A stretch of 64,000 nucleotides of DNA from the NCBI GenBank assembly GCA_026225945.1, contig JAMJFZ010000879.1, forward strand, positions 124,001-188,000. Direction: 5' to 3'. The notes below the pieces were generated by a model that was given only the letters and a program-made list of their open reading frames with translations, did not search any database and had not been told where the DNA came from. The stretch is from Cricetomys ansorgei (taxonomy: Eukaryota; Chordata; Mammalia; Rodentia; Nesomyidae). This document shows, one piece after another, positions 36,925 through 63,184 of this stretch. Both the position numbers and the translations under genes were made by a program. Positions within the stretch are counted from its first letter, which is position 1; every line of letters starts with the position of its first letter.

Positions 36925-37105
36925 TCGTACAGGTACATACCTATAATCTTAGTAACAGTGAGGCTGAGGCAGGGGGATTGCCATGAATTTGAAGCCAGTC
37001 TGAGCTACATAGGACATTTGAGGCGAGACAGAGCCACAAAATAGGATGCCTTCTCAGAAAACCAAAGCAAGGAAATAGTCAACAACAACAAAATAAAAGC
37101 AAACC
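36925..37105 (+). mobile_element. B1-type SINE
   Basis: cctataatcttagtaacagt, gaggctgaggcagggggatt, gaagccagtctgagctacat, then an A-rich tail. Confidence 0.7.
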
Positions 37106-37576
37106 AAATAATAATGATAATACGATCAGTGTGCTCATGGGACATCTGTAACTTGGCTTGGACTAATAGGTATGCAGCAACTGGGCATTCTGCAGGTTGA
37201 GCCCGGAGAAGCCGGAGCTGCCAGCATCTCCCAGAAGTTGGTCAGACTCATTTTCAGTGCCCTGGCCACTGAGCACTAACTCCTGCTCACCTTGCAGCAA
37301 CCCCGCAGGACTCCCAGAGAAGCCCCACCCCCCACCCCCAATTCTCCTATTCGGATGGATAAAGAGTATCTCTGCGCCAAAGCAGCAGTCACCCTCCCTC
37401 TCCCACTGCTACACTGAAGCACCAGTCCTCTGGATTCAAAAGCTCAAAAGGCCACAGCAGAAGGATGTTCACCCCAATGGAGAGCTGCAAACACACGCCC
37501 CGCGTGTCCCTGCCCTTCCAGAAAGGTGTTGCCTTCTTGGTTCCCAATTTCTTGTCACAAGAAATGTCTCCTTTTG

Positions 37577-37742
37577 GGCTGGAAAGATGGCTCAGCAGTT
37601 AAGAGCACCAATGGCTCTTCCAGAGGTCCTGAGTTCGACCAGCAACCACATGGTGGCTCACAACTATCTAGAATGGAATCCAGTGCCTTCTGGCATGCAG
37701 GTGTGCATGCAGATAGAGCACTCATAAATAAAATAAATAAAT
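37577..37742 (+). mobile_element. B2 SINE
   Basis: Clear B2: gggctggaaagatggctcag, gagcaccaatggctcttcca, accacatggtggctcacaac, ending in an AATAAA-rich tail. Confidence 0.85.
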
Positions 37743-37745
37743 CTT

Positions 37746-37801
<56 letters not shown>

Positions 37802-37910
37802 GAAAGAAAGAGGGCAAAAGAAGGAAGGAGGGAGGAAGGAAGGAAGGAAGGAAGGAAGGAAGGAAGGAAGGAAGGAAGGAAGGAAGGAAGGAAAGAAGGG
37901 AGGGAGGTCT
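37743..37910 (+). repeat. (GAAA)n(GGAA)n tract after the B2 tail
   Basis: Purine tetranucleotide array grown from the A-rich B2 tail. The frames on both strands are artefacts. Confidence 0.93.
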
Positions 37911-38696
37911 CCTTTCTTAACCAAACCCATGTTCCAACTGGGAGAAGAAGGCAAGTTCTCTTGTTGTACACAAAGCCCTAAGGGAACAAGTCCCCTTCAG
38001 ACGTCTACTACAGCCCCTTTCTCTTAAATAACTGAGGCCAAAGGACCAAGACTGCCATTCCTGTATCCAGTCAGCATTTCACTGATCATGGTCAAAACAA
38101 AGGGCTCCTTTGGCTTTCTCAAGGAGAGTCTTGAGTTAATTTAGAACATTGTACAGCTCTCAAATATTCCTTCCACTACTCCTGACTGTGCTCTAAAAGC
38201 ATAAGAAGGCTGACAAGAATATCTTAAACCCCACATCGCTCACTTCCCCCAAGAGCACTCATTCCTTCGTGCAAAAGGCTTCTAACTGTGAGTGTAAACC
38301 CTCAGTTTTGGAATACTTGCTGAAAGGGGATAAAGTGTTTCCAGGTGATTTGTCTTGTATCTTTAAGCCTTTGGGAGCTGAAAACTGAGCTAATCATACA
38401 CAGGGTTCCTTGCACTTAAAAGTTAATGATTAGTCATACAAAACACTCTGTCCTTGACTTTCTCTAGGACTGATTGTAGATAGGAGGTTAAAGAGCGAAA
38501 TCAGCCAGTGCTAGATCCAAAATAAACCTCAACATCCGCATTAACTGACCTTGCGGCTGCAATAGGTATAGTCCTTTGACAACTGAATGTAGCCAGCCTT
38601 GTGTGGTCTCAGAACCTGAACGGTATCTTATAAAATGATTATCTCCAAACTAACACTCAAAGTGATTGCTATAAAGAGATATGTCAAGTTCTGGGA

Positions 38697-39010
38697 CAGA
38701 GGTGATGTCTCAGTGGATAAGAGCACTTGCTGTGAAAGCAAGAAGACCTGACTTCAAATTCCCAGTCCCCACCTAAGAGCCAAGCATGTCTGCTTCTGTC
38801 TGTAACCCCGGCACTGGGGGCAGAGAAAGGCAGATCCTAGGAGCTTGCTAGCTAGCCAGCCTAGACAAAGCAGTAAGTTTCAGGTTCAGCGGGGAGAGAT
38901 CCTGACTCAGAAACTAAGGTGAAGGACGACAGAGCAAGGCATCCACCGTCCCCCTCTGGGGTCCGCCCACATACACAAGTGTGTACCCCACTCCCGCAAT
39001 ATGTTAGTCT
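38697..39010 (+). mobile_element. B4-type SINE
   Basis: gtgatgtctcagtggataag, agaagacctgacttcaaatt, gtaaccccggcactgggg, ctagctagccagcctag. Confidence 0.6.
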
Positions 39011-40679
39011 CCAACCTTGTCTGTCAAAGAAGAAGATTGTTCACTCCCGCTTTTCAGAGAAGAAACTGAACGCTAGATGGAGAAGCAGAACAATGCTATA
39101 CAATGGAGCGTGGGTGTGATGCCTGCTCAGTAAGGGCCCCAAGTGTGTGTGTGTGTGTCCTTGATGAGAAACAGAGCTTTTCATCCTGGCCACCAGCCTC
39201 TCCTAGATTCTGAACTCATCCATATATAGACATGTAATACTATTATAGAGGAAAGGTACTGAAAGCCAACAGCAAATTTCACATTTACTCGAATCTCCCT
39301 GTAGGATGCAACTTATCACATCATGCTTACTCTCTCAGATCTTGGTCAGAGAGACTGAGTCTGTCCAGCTGCTTTGAGAAAGGAGGGGCCCTGAGCAAAG
39401 TTGGATGTGAAGCAAGCCTGTGTGTTTTCCTAGCTAATACTTCTCAGGGTAGTAAAGAGATCAGATTACTTTTCTTTGGGGGGCCTGAAATCACTCCAGT
39501 GACAGGGTTTTTTTATTTTTGTTTTTCTTGTTTTTTTTGTTTTCTGCTGATCATCGTTGAGGCAAAAATTCAGTGTTCTGTTAATAATAATGAGGAAACC
39601 GGCTATTGCATTCCAGTGATCTGAAGACCTGAAATTCATGTGGGCTCTATCACCATGATAAAAGAGGTTGTTGTGGTGGATCTCTTTTAATTGACAGACT
39701 ATAGAGATGATGCCTGAAAATGCAACCTTATTTCTCATAAATTAAAAGGAGACACAGTCAAGTTTCATGCAGTGGATTTGACTTTTGACCAGTGAACGGT
39801 TTGAACAGCAATTCTCTCCCATTTTGGCCTCTACTCCTGGCAGGTGGCCCTTTTATGGCTCTGGCACTTGCCAAATGTTGCTAATCTTCTTCTCTCCCCT
39901 TGCCCTTCAGACCTAGCATCTGTAATGATGTTCCTTTATCGCAAGACCCCAGGTCCTTTATTACCCTGTTAGAGTAACTGACCTTGACTACACACGGAAA
40001 AAAGCTCATTTAACTATTTTCACTTGAATGCTAGTTTTCACTGGCAGCCCTACTAGGTACCAGATCCAGAGTTCCTGCCTTCAAGCTGCTGTTTAGCATA
40101 GACGGTAGAAAGATAGATAATGGAAACTCAGGTTTCTGGCCTGTCTTCTTAGAACCTCATCGGACGTGGTGGTGGTGGTGAAGGTGGTGGGCGGGGCGGA
40201 TAGAAAACGAGAAGCTACCATGAGGCAGATGGCCAGGCGTCGCTGAACTAAAAGCCATGTTGTTGGCCTGGGTTTATTTAGAACTTGGAGGTGAGTGGCG
40301 TGCTGGACTTAGAACACTGATTTGTGTGTGTCGGGGGGGGGGCGTTGAATTGAGCAAGACTAAATATAACACAGTGAAGGGTGTGAAATCACAGTCGAGG
40401 ATTAAACATTTTCCTGCAATAACTCCCTCAGCCTACGAAATTGTCTGTTTACTAGAGCGTGGTTTATGGACCGAACAGACCATTTGGGAAGCAGTTTCCA
40501 GGTACTACACGGACAAAATGGGAGTGTATGTGTTTTATAGGATGCTCCAGTGGTCCAGTATTTCAGGGTGCGACATTTCTGTTGAGTACAAAATTTCTCT
40601 CCGTAGAATTTCTGAATTCTACTGGAAAAGAGAAACAAAACTCAGCTAAAAGTTTATCCTCATGCACACATGCGTGTGG

Positions 40680-40945
40680 GGGTGAGAGACAGACAGACAG
40701 ACACACAAACACACACAGAGAAAGATAAATACACAGAGAGAGAGACAGACACACTGAGACAGACACACAAACACACAACATATACACACAGAGACACAGA
40801 CAGACAGACAGACACACTAAGACAGGGAGACAGAGAGAGAGAAAGAGAGGCAGAGAGGGAGAGAAACAGACACATAAACACACACAGTGAGACAGGGAGA
40901 CAGAGAGTGAGAAAGAGAAAGAGAGAGAGAGACAGAGAGAGAGTT
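40680..40945 (+). repeat. GACA/CACA/GAGA-rich microsatellite block
   Basis: About 265 bp of mixed GACA, CACA and GAGA units, giving spurious Thr/Arg/Glu frames. Confidence 0.93.
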
Positions 40946-41699
40946 AAGTTAGGCTCTCCCTAGGTTAATTGACCAGCCCGCTTGCTTTTCTAGCTTAGAT
41001 CCATACTGCCACCTTCTGGTCATTTAGAAATCCTGCAGAAGAAACCGATCCTTCAGAAATGGTTGAACGACAGTTCTTGTGCCAGCAGCTGGTAATAGGA
41101 ACAGCTGGTGAAGGAACAGACGCACAAATATAAAAATAAAGTAGGACATGGTACACACAATGACAGAACCACATCCAGGTTCTGGAGACCACGTAGAGGC
41201 AGAGTAAACATACTAAAGAAGACTAAGCTGGTTACTACAGGGTGAGCAGAGATTAGGGAAGACAGGGCGGAATGAAGGGAGATCACAGGAGGACTTCAGA
41301 GGGAGCCCAAGGAAGAAGATGTCCCAGTGGGGTCAGTGTAGCAGCCACAGCGTTTTATTTAATGCACCCTGAGCATACAAGGGTGGCACAGAGGCACCAA
41401 CATCGCAGGGAAGAGGCAAAAGGCAGTCCATGGGATTTCCCCCACCTTCTTACAGTACCTTAAATCGGATGAAGATAACAGGATAGCAAAATTTATATTA
41501 AGTTATTGGCAATTTCCCAAAGGATAGTAAAAAATGATAACACGCAAACTGTCAGCCACACAGACTATGGTTCTGGATGGTTTTTGGTGAACACTAAGCT
41601 AACTTATGCTAAGTTAACTTATTTTACAAAGCTCAAGAAACCTAAGAGTACCATGATAGGGGATGGGAGAAGTCGCTCAGATAGTAGACTGCCTGCCTA

Positions 41700-41845
41700 G
41701 ATTTGACTCCCAGCATCTCATGAATCACCTATAATCCCAGCACTCCAGAGGTGGAGGCGGGACAATCGGAAGTTGGAGGTCATCTTTGACAACGTAGTGA
41801 GTTCCAGGCTAGCCCAGATTATATGAGTCTCTTGTCATTAAAAAT
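41700..41845 (+). mobile_element. B1-type SINE
   Basis: ctataatcccagcactccag, gaggtggaggcgggacaatc, gagttccaggctagcccag. Confidence 0.7.
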
Positions 41846-42184
41846 TATGATACCCAAGGTATCACTAACCTCATCTGTTATGGATGATAAAACTGAAGTC
41901 CAGGGCAATTAAACCCTGACTCTTTTGTTTCACACAGATAATGAGAGTGCAGTGAGTTTGCTAAGTAAACAGCAAACCAAGATGAACGACTGAAACACTG
42001 GACAGCAGAAAGACAGTGGGATGTCTGGTCACACACACGGGCCTGCAGAAACCAGCCAGGAAGCCCCAGGCACCAAGCAGATGTGACTGACATATAAAGA
42101 GAGCCCCAAGCAGTTGTCATCTTCTGAGAGAGACTTCTAAATAGTCGTCTTCACCACAGGAAGCACTTGACATCTTTTAAAATA

Positions 42185-42382
42185 TCTTATTTTTATGTTT
42201 GTACATGTATGTGTGTCTGACATGTGTGTGGGTCCTCTTGGAGACCAGAAAAGAGCAATAGAACCCCTGGCGTGGAGTTGCAGGTGGTTGCGAGCCACCC
42301 AGCATGGAATCTAGGAAGTGAACTCAGACCCTCTGCAAAGGCAGTGTACGTGCATAGCCGTTGAGTCGTCTCTCCAGTCTCC
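42185..42382 (-). mobile_element. B3/B2-type SINE
   Basis: Reverse element: tgtgtgggtcctcttggaga, ggcgtggagttgcaggtggt, tgcgagccacccagcatg, gttgagtcgtctctccagtc. Confidence 0.75.
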
Positions 42383-43867
42383 ACCCGCAAGTGTTAGGAT
42401 GTCGTGAGATAAACTGGCTGTATCTTTGGCTTTGAGAAGCTGTCTGAGAATGTTTACCTCCCAGCTGTGTTCAGGGCTGTTATTCTCACTTAAATGATTT
42501 TATTTCCCTTCTGTTCTTAAGGATGTGGAACTTTCATTTTGGACTATTTTGCTGTTTTCTGTTCTTTCTCACAGGGCCAGGGACTATCCCATCCTGGACA
42601 TAGGGTCTTGGAGGACACCCTAAGATAATCATGCTTGGATCTTCAATGGGAGTCCAATCCTGTCTCCAGAGCCAGCTCCTCGGAGTGCTTAAGCTGCACA
42701 TGACAGTTTACAAGTTTTTATTACGGTCTTCTGTTTTAGGTTTACACAGGGAAAGAGTGAAAGACTAGAGAAGACTAAGAAAGAGTTTCTGCTCTGGTTG
42801 CAGGCAGGAGAGGGGCTCCGAGTCCTGGCCTCTGAGCAATCCTAACGGGTGCCAGCCTGTGCCTCCCCCCCCCTCCACCCCCTCACATGAACAAACATCA
42901 ACAAGAGCAGGGAGGGTGCGCAAGGGCCAGGGCACCTCCTCACCACCGGTACACCCTACCCTTGGCAAGGCCTGCTGTGAGGCTCCAGGGGAAAGATGCT
43001 AGCAAAATTTTGGTTCTGCCTCCTCCCCTGCTCTTAAAAAACAATCCTTTTGGTATTGTTTAAGAACAGAAAAAGAGGAGCAATTGGGTTAGCTAGTCCA
43101 TGTCTATCCTACAGGACGCAGAGGTGTGCACTAGAGGGCAGGAATCTGGGTGAAAGGTGCAAGGAAGGGGGCGGGGGGCTGACTGCTTCACGTTTTTTGG
43201 AGATCCACAGTGGTGTCCAAAGTTTCCATTTGAATGCGCAGTGGGGGCTAGGGCCCAAAATCCGAGAACACGGGAAACCGGAAACAGGAGAGAATGAAGG
43301 TTTTCGCTGAATTACCCTTGAGCATTTATTTCTTTTGGAGTTTGCCCACACAGGCAAGGTCGCGGCATCACACAATCCTCAGGGCAGAGTACAGGGCAGA
43401 GTACTCTCGGTAATGTTTCCCTTGTGCAAATTTTGAAAAGGAGAAAAAAATAAATTAATTAATTAAAACTGGGTTAAAGTTCAGGAACACCTTGCGTCAG
43501 AGACCTCCTGAGTGGAGTGGGGGAGATTTCAAGGGACGACTAGCTATTCTCCCTTTTAGAATCTCTTCTTGTTCCTAGAGATACTGCTAATGTACTGACA
43601 CCGAACAAACGTGTCTCACTGCCCCTAAAAATGTCCTCCGTGCCTCCACCTCTGCAAAACATCCTCAGTGTGCTGTGGGCTAATCCATCCTTTGATACAG
43701 TGGCCACCTTGACCGCTGTTGGAGCAATCAGCTATTCCTCGTGTGTTAGCAACTCGAAGGAACTTACGAGAGACAGTGTTCTTCAAACAAGATGGAGCTT
43801 TCATTGTCAGAAATTAGCTTTAAAGGTGGAAGTTGTTATGTTTTTCATTTTCAGAGGGACAACAGAG

Positions 43868-44115
43868 CTGGGGAGGTGACTTCATGGGTAAATCACTGGG
43901 CGTTTTACAAGTATAAGAACTGTTAGAACAGACATCAACCTGGCTGTGGTGGTGCATGGCTATGAACCTAGTTTACAGGCCACCTAACCTGTGGTGAACT
44001 CTGTCACAAACAACGTGGAAAGCCAGGACTGACACCACAGATGGTCCTCTGACCTCCACAGGGACTTGTCATGGCATGCATAAACACACACACATATGCA
44101 GACAATTTTTTTAAG
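43868..44115 (+). mobile_element. B4-type SINE
   Basis: gagctggggaggtgacttca head, ggctgtggtggtgcatggct middle, ggtcctctgacctccacagg tail and CA-rich end. Confidence 0.6.
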
Positions 44116-44589
44116 GGATGATAATCCTAATTAGGATCAGAATTCTGCCTGGCTGACGACCCTCTAGGTAATGGGAATAAAATGGGGTCTCCGGATGGTG
44201 TCGGGACTAGCACCCTAGCACCCAGACCACTTTGTTTAAGGGATTTAGTCTTCCATCACACTAAGCCTTCTGAGTATTTCTTTCGGATTTAGGCAAGTGC
44301 TTCCCAAAGCCCTTGGTAGATTCTTTTGGAAAACCTGTCTCTGATTTTCATTCCCAGACTAAAGCACTAGGATTAAACATCTAAGGCGTTTTTATCCCTG
44401 AGGACATGTTCTTTGAACTCAGCTAAGCTGAAGAGCTCTTATTTAATCCAGTAAAGAGAAGTGAGGTGTGACTGGGGTGTGGTTGTGGGGTACTCCACAC
44501 TGACCGGAGTTGGAGTGATGAGCCCGGAAGCAATGAAAGAAAGCTAAAAGAGTCTTTTTCATCCTTCACGTTAAAATAATTTCACATCC

Positions 44590-46388
44590 ACATTGGTATT
44601 AATTCGAGCATACAACAAAGCTTATGTTGAGTGAAATTTATTTATTAGCAATTAGCAAAATTGACATTTTGAAAAAGTTTAATCAGCATAGAAACAATTA
44701 ATCTTTTGAGGCAGGCAAATACCAGCCGCGCTGGATTTCTTGAAGTTTATAGAAGTAAATGATGAGCCTTTAATAAGTTTCACTTCCTAACCCATCCCCC
44801 CAACTCCTCCCAGATTTCTCCTCTGCATGTCCCCCCTCCAAATTTGACAACCCTTGCATGAAATTGTTGTCGTTATAACCCATTGAGTCCACCTAGTGCT
44901 GCCCACATCCACTGAAGCAGGGGCAACCTACCAGGGGACTCACCCCTGAAGAAAACTGACTCCCCTTCCCCTAGCAAGCCATCAACTGTCACTAGCTCCT
45001 CAGCTGGGGGAGAGGTTCATGGGCCGTTCACCCATCTGGGTGGAATGTTCACAGGGTTAGTCTGGTTTTGTTTTGTTTTTTAATTTTTAAAATGTGTTGT
45101 TTCTAATTTTTCATACAATTTATTTGTTCATAATCTCTCCCTTTCCCCAACTCCTCACACATACAACCCCTCCCTAGCCACTCAGTTCATGATTTTTTCT
45201 CTTTCAAAACATTTTAATTTAAAAAAAAAAGAGAAATAAAAAAACCCCATTCATCCAAACAAGCAAAAAAGCACATAAAGAAAAACAGAGAGACCATTGA
45301 GTGTTTGCAAGTGACTCCTGAGCATGAGGCCTACCCTGAAGTGTGGTTGGTATACCCAGTGCCACTACATTAGAGAAAACTGACGTTCCCTCTCCCAGCA
45401 GGTATCAGCTGCAAATAGCTTCTCAGTTGAGGGTGAGCCTTTTGTTCATTTACTCTCCTCTGTGCTGGGATTTTGTCTGGTTTGACCTTGTGCAGCTCTT
45501 TGTACATGCTGTCATGGTCCCTGGGAGTTCATATGTACATCAGCTCTATGGTGTCAGGAAGATGCTGTTTCCTTGATGTCATTCACCACCTCTTGCTCTT
45601 AACAATCTTTCTGCTTCTGCTTCTGCATAGATCCCTGAGCCTTAAGGGAAGGGCTTTGATAAAGATATCTCATTTGGGCCTGAGTACTCCAAACTCTCTC
45701 ACTCTCTGTAAGTTGCCCAGTTGTGGGTCTCTGTGTTAATTATCATCTACTACAAGAAGAAGCTTCTCTGATGAGAGTTGAGCAATGCACTGATCTATGG
45801 GCATAGCAATCTGCCATTAGGAGTTGTTTTATTGTTTTGTCTACTTAGCAGAGTAATAGTAGGCTTTCCACTAAGGCCCATGACCTAGCTAGTCTAGGTT
45901 CTTGTCTAGGTTCAAGGCCACTTTAGCAGTGTTTCATATGAGCCCCATTTTATGGAGTGAGCCTTAAACCCAACAAAAGGTGGTTGGTTACTCCCATAAC
46001 ATTTGCGCCACTATTGTACCAGTGTATCATTTAGTCACTATTGTAGGCTACAGGATAATAATGATGACTTCCTTTCTCCTCCAGTAGCCTGCATAATATC
46101 TTCCAGCACTATGAACATTAGTCAGTACGGATAAAGCTTCTAGTTGTGCACTAGCTCACTTTCTCCAGGTTTGATGATGTGTGTCTTCAGCAATAGGTTC
46201 TTAGCGTTAGGTTATCGATAGCAACCAACAGCCTTGGCAATACTCTGTGATGTTTGGCGAGGTCTATGAGACACCTTTGGCCAATAACTCAACAGGATGC
46301 AGCCCATTCCTGGCAACTTGGTAACATAAGATACCTAATTGGGGCACTGTTTTTCTCATTATATGGTGACTTAATTTAAATTCCTTTC

Positions 46389-46436
<48 letters not shown>

Positions 46437-47265
46437 GCTTCTATAGTAATGGGTTTCCATATGGCTTTTGAAAAGGCCTTTAGTGTTAGTTGTCCCTCCC
46501 CCATTCCTTTCTTTGCTCTGCCCTCCCCTACATGCTGTTTAATGCTCCAATTTTAGTTTCCCCTTTATCTCTTTATAATACTATATTGTATTTCTTATTC
46601 TGTGGACTATCTTCTCCTCCCCACTTCCAACCCCTTACCAGCTGACTAATCAATGTAGTTATTCTAAATGAAACACACATATCTAAAGCTTAAAAGCTAG
46701 CATCCACATATAAGAGAAATCATGCAATGTTTGCCTTTCTGGGTCTGGGCTACATCACTCAGGATGATTCTTTCTTGCTCTATCCATTTACCTGTAAATT
46801 TATTTTTCTTAACAGCTGAATAATATTTCACTGTATCGATGTATCACATTCTCATGATCTATTCATCAGTTGATATATATCTAGGCTATTTCCAATTTCT
46901 GGTTATTATATATATAACAGCAATGAAAATGAATGAGCAAGTATCTGCGTAATAAGATGTAGAATCCTTTGTGTATATGTTCCAGAGTAGTATAGCTGGA
47001 TATTTCATAGATATATTTTCAGCTTTTTGAGGAACCTCCACACTGACTTCCACAATGACTATACCAGTTATCATCCCTACCAGCAATGAGTAAGTTTTCC
47101 CCTTTTCCTGCATCTGACCAGCATCTGCTGTCATTTGTTTTATTATTCTTGGCCATTCTCGATAGGCTAAGATGAAATCTCACAGTGATTATCATTTGAA
47201 TTTCCCTGATGGCTAAGGATGTTGAACATTTTAAAGTGTTTCTCAGCCATTTGTATTTTGTCTTT
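44590..47265 (-). mobile_element. L1 3' portion, minus orientation
   Basis: Reverse rodent L1 3' UTR and ORF2 end: ctctgatgagagttgagcaa, atagcaatctgccattagga, tacatcactcaggatgattc, tttccctgatggctaaggat. The left boundary is approximate. Confidence 0.65.
46388..46431. repeat. (TA)n(TG)n(TA)n microsatellite
   Basis: Composite dinucleotide array inside the L1 3' portion. Confidence 0.9.
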
Positions 47266-47269
47266 TGAT

Positions 47270-47615
47270 AACTTGCAACAAAATAAAAGAATACAAAATT
47301 AGCACACAAAAATCAGCAGCCTTTCTATATACAAATGACTAAGATGCTGAGACAGAAATCAGAGAACAATATCTTTCACAGTGACTTCAAAAATATATCA
47401 GAATAATTCTAAGCTAGTGAAAGAGACTTGTATAATAAAAACTTAAAGACATTAAAGACATCAGAAGATGTCTCTCACGCTCATGGATCATTAGAATAAA
47501 TAGTCTGAAAATAGCCATCCTACCAAAAACAATCTACAGATTCAGGGCAATCCTCATCAAAATTCCAACACAATTCCTCACAGAAATTGAAAAACGAAAC
47601 CCAAACTTTATGTTG

Positions 47616-47664
<49 letters not shown>

Positions 47665-48300
47665 AAACTAACCAACAAACAAACGAAAACAGGATGGTCA
47701 AATCAATTCTGAACAATAAGAGAACTGTTAGAGGCATCACCATTCCAGATTTCAAGTTGTATTACAGAACTATAGTAATGAAAAAACAGCATGGCATTGG
47801 CATAAAGACAGACACATTGATCGGTGTAATAGAATTGATGACCAAGACACAACTCCACACACATACAGATATCTGATTTTTTTTTTTTTTTACAAAGAAG
47901 CCAAAAATACAAATTGGAAAGAAGGCAGCATCTTCAATCAACAGTACTGGGCAAAGAGACAGCTGCATGTAGAAGAATAAACACAGAACCATATCTTTCA
48001 CCCTGCACAAAACTCAACTCCAAGTGGCTCAAGAGCCCCAGCATAAGATTAGATACCTTGAATGTGACAGAGGAGAAAGTAGGGAATAGGCTTTAAAACC
48101 TTGGCATGGGAAAGGGCTCTCTGAACAGGACTCCAATATCACAGGCACTAAGACTAACAAGAAATGGGGCCAGAGAAAGCTGAAGAGCTTGTCCAGTGAA
48201 AGATACCATCATTTGAGTGAAGAGGCAGCCTACATGATGGGCAAAATGTATACCAATTAGACATCAAGAAGACAAAAACCCCGATTTAAAAATGGAGTAT
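47270..48300 (+). mobile_element. L1 ORF2 portion, plus orientation (inverted part)
   Basis: Follows L1 ORF2 in the forward sense: gccatcctaccaaaaacaat, gcaatcctcatcaaaattcc, aagaagccaaaaatac, acaaaactcaactccaagtg. Many disruptions. A CA array lies at 47616-47663. Confidence 0.75.
47616..47663. repeat. (CA)n microsatellite inside L1
   Basis: About 24 CA units at the point where L1 ORF2 normally has a short ACACAAAA stretch. Confidence 0.93.
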
Positions 48301-48537
48301 TGCAAGTGAATTCCCCTGTTCTCTTGCCCTGGAAGGGATTCTCTTGCTTCACGTTGGACTGCTGCTTATAACTAAATTCTAAAGCCTATTCTCTTGCCCC
48401 AGCTGCCACTGTGATAGATTTCTAACTTGTAACTGATTCTTAACTTGTAGCAGATTCCCACGGTGCCTTTTACTCTCTAGGACTCAGTGTGATAGTATTG
48501 CATTGAGAATTTCTTTTAAAATATTATTTTTAAATAT

Positions 48538-48718
48538 ATGTGTAGAGGTTTATGTACATGAGTGCAGGTGCCCCTGAGGACTGAAGGGTGTGTCAGATCC
48601 CCTGGAGCTGGAGTTACATCAGCTATGAGCCACCCAGCACTGATTCTGGGAACCAAACTTGGGCCCGCTGCAAGAATGGTATGTTTTCTTAATTGCTGAG
48701 CCATCTCTCCAGTGCCTC
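48538..48718 (-). mobile_element. B3-type SINE
   Basis: ggtgcccctgaggactgaag, cccctggagctggagttaca, gagccacccagcactg, attgctgagccatctctcca. Confidence 0.75.
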
Positions 48719-48768
48719 GGTGAGAGTTTTTTCTCCTGTGTTATTAGGTGTGTTGGTCTGCAGTTTTA

Positions 48769-48772
<4 letters not shown>

Positions 48773-48815
<43 letters not shown>
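48773..48815. repeat. (TG)n microsatellite
   Basis: About 21 TG units. Confidence 0.93.
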
Positions 48816-48816
<1 letters not shown>

Positions 48817-49169
48817 TTGTCTGCTTTTGCTGCCAGAGCAATACTGGGTTCCTGAAATGAGATTGGAAGAATTCCCTCTTAGAAAGGAGTATGTTCATCC
48901 CTTGGGTTCAAGTCACTTTTTATTGGAAAATATTCATAACGTGTTTTGCTCATAGCTACCTGGACTTTCCAACCTATACAATGTCCTTATATGAAAATCC
49001 GAAATGTCTGCTATTCTTGTTCAACTTCTTTTTCTTATGAATTATTTTGTTTCCAGATACTTCAATACTCTATTAAAGTTTCAACAAGTTAATAAAACCT
49101 CCCCTTTCAACCAAACTTGTCACTACAAATCATTTTGTGGAACATTTGATTTTATTAAGAACTTTCAGC

Positions 49170-49255
49170 TAGGTACAGTGGTGCATGCTTGCAATTCTAG
49201 TTTGAGGATAACCTGGGCTACGTAGAGAGCTCTAGGCTCTGGTCTGATACATTTC
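49170..49255 (+). mobile_element. B1 fragment
   Basis: taggtacagtggtgcatgct, then cctgggctacgtagaga. Only parts of B1 remain. Confidence 0.55.
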
Positions 49256-49621
49256 ACAATGAAATTTTAACACATAACATATCTATGTACATGTCCACAG
49301 ATGATGCAGATAAATATATGCTGGTGTAGTTATAGAAAACTAAAAACATCTTCATGTTAAATGTAGGTATTACTGGGCAACTAGGCACTGAGGGACTTGT
49401 AACTCTATTCAACTGAATATTGTGATAAATATCACAATGTGATTATAGCTATGGTTCACATTTAATTTAATTACTATTCTGAATTTTTTGTCTCATAAGA
49501 TTTTAATATACACTGACAAATAGCCCCGGGCACTATTGTGCTTTTCCCATGTCACAAAGTTACCCAATGATACTTCCTAAAGTTAATCATTGAAAGAACA
49601 TCCTTCCCTTAACTTTCCCAA

Positions 49622-49627
49622 TTTATT
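49622..49627 (-). terminator. Possible Adh7 polyadenylation signal
   Basis: AATAAA on the minus strand about 490 nt after the Adh7 stop. No canonical hexamer was seen closer. Weak on its own. Confidence 0.25.
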
Positions 49628-50113
49628 TCTTAATCTAATCAAGTGATGTGTGCAATTTTGCAATCTAATTCAAGTCAATTTATAACATGTTTTAAAGGTA
49701 TTTCTATAAAAAAAAAACAGAATGAGTCATTCTAGTGTGTCTGATGGGTATTTCTCTAAAATTCTACTGCATCTCTACATTCTGTATCTACTTTAACTTA
49801 CAACTGGCTAAAATTCTGAAAAGAAAAATCCCTATTCTAACAAATAGAAATCAAAGTATATGTTTATAAAAATATAGAGTTATAGCCTTAGAAAACACAA
49901 ATTAAATGTAATTACTGAGTTCCCTGCTAATCCTAGTAGGCACTCCCTAAACTACATTTACAAGGGTTTATAAAACTCTATAAAGCTTCTGTATCTTCAC
50001 CAAATCGACATCTGCATGTATTTCTGAGACAGACGCATAATCTCAGAGGGAACTCTCAGGAAGAAGGCTGGGGGTCACAGTCAGCCAGCACAGAACACCC
50101 ACCTCCCTGGATC

Positions 50114-63184
<13,071 letters not shown>

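Larger units (their letters stand above)
23781..49600. other. Intergenic region between Adh1-B and Adh7
   Basis: About 26 kb with no ADH exon. From left: the duplicated 5' flank to about 24.65 kb; unassigned sequence to 27.4 kb; polypurine tract 27.43-27.66 kb; unassigned sequence to 29.9 kb; SINEs and L1 pieces 29.97-33.56 kb; one coding-like terminal exon 34.25-34.42 kb; LTR-like and TA repeat 34.7-35.1 kb; SINE-rich DNA 36.5-44.1 kb; a rearranged L1 44.6-48.3 kb; a B3 SINE at 48.5-48.7 kb. The unassigned parts show no recognisable genes. Confidence 0.7.

Noticed and set aside
37197..37727. 176-codon plus-strand frame
   Set aside because: Its C-terminal third is a B2 SINE; the rest lacks recognisable protein features.
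40257..40649. 130-codon plus-strand frame
   Set aside because: No domain, no good initiation or splice context that I can support; likely chance.
24650..49600. A further Adh gene or Adh pseudogene between Adh1-B and Adh7
   Set aside because: I looked for the catalytic zinc, GLGGVG, GRTWKG and SIRTVLTF motifs on both strands and saw none in this interval.
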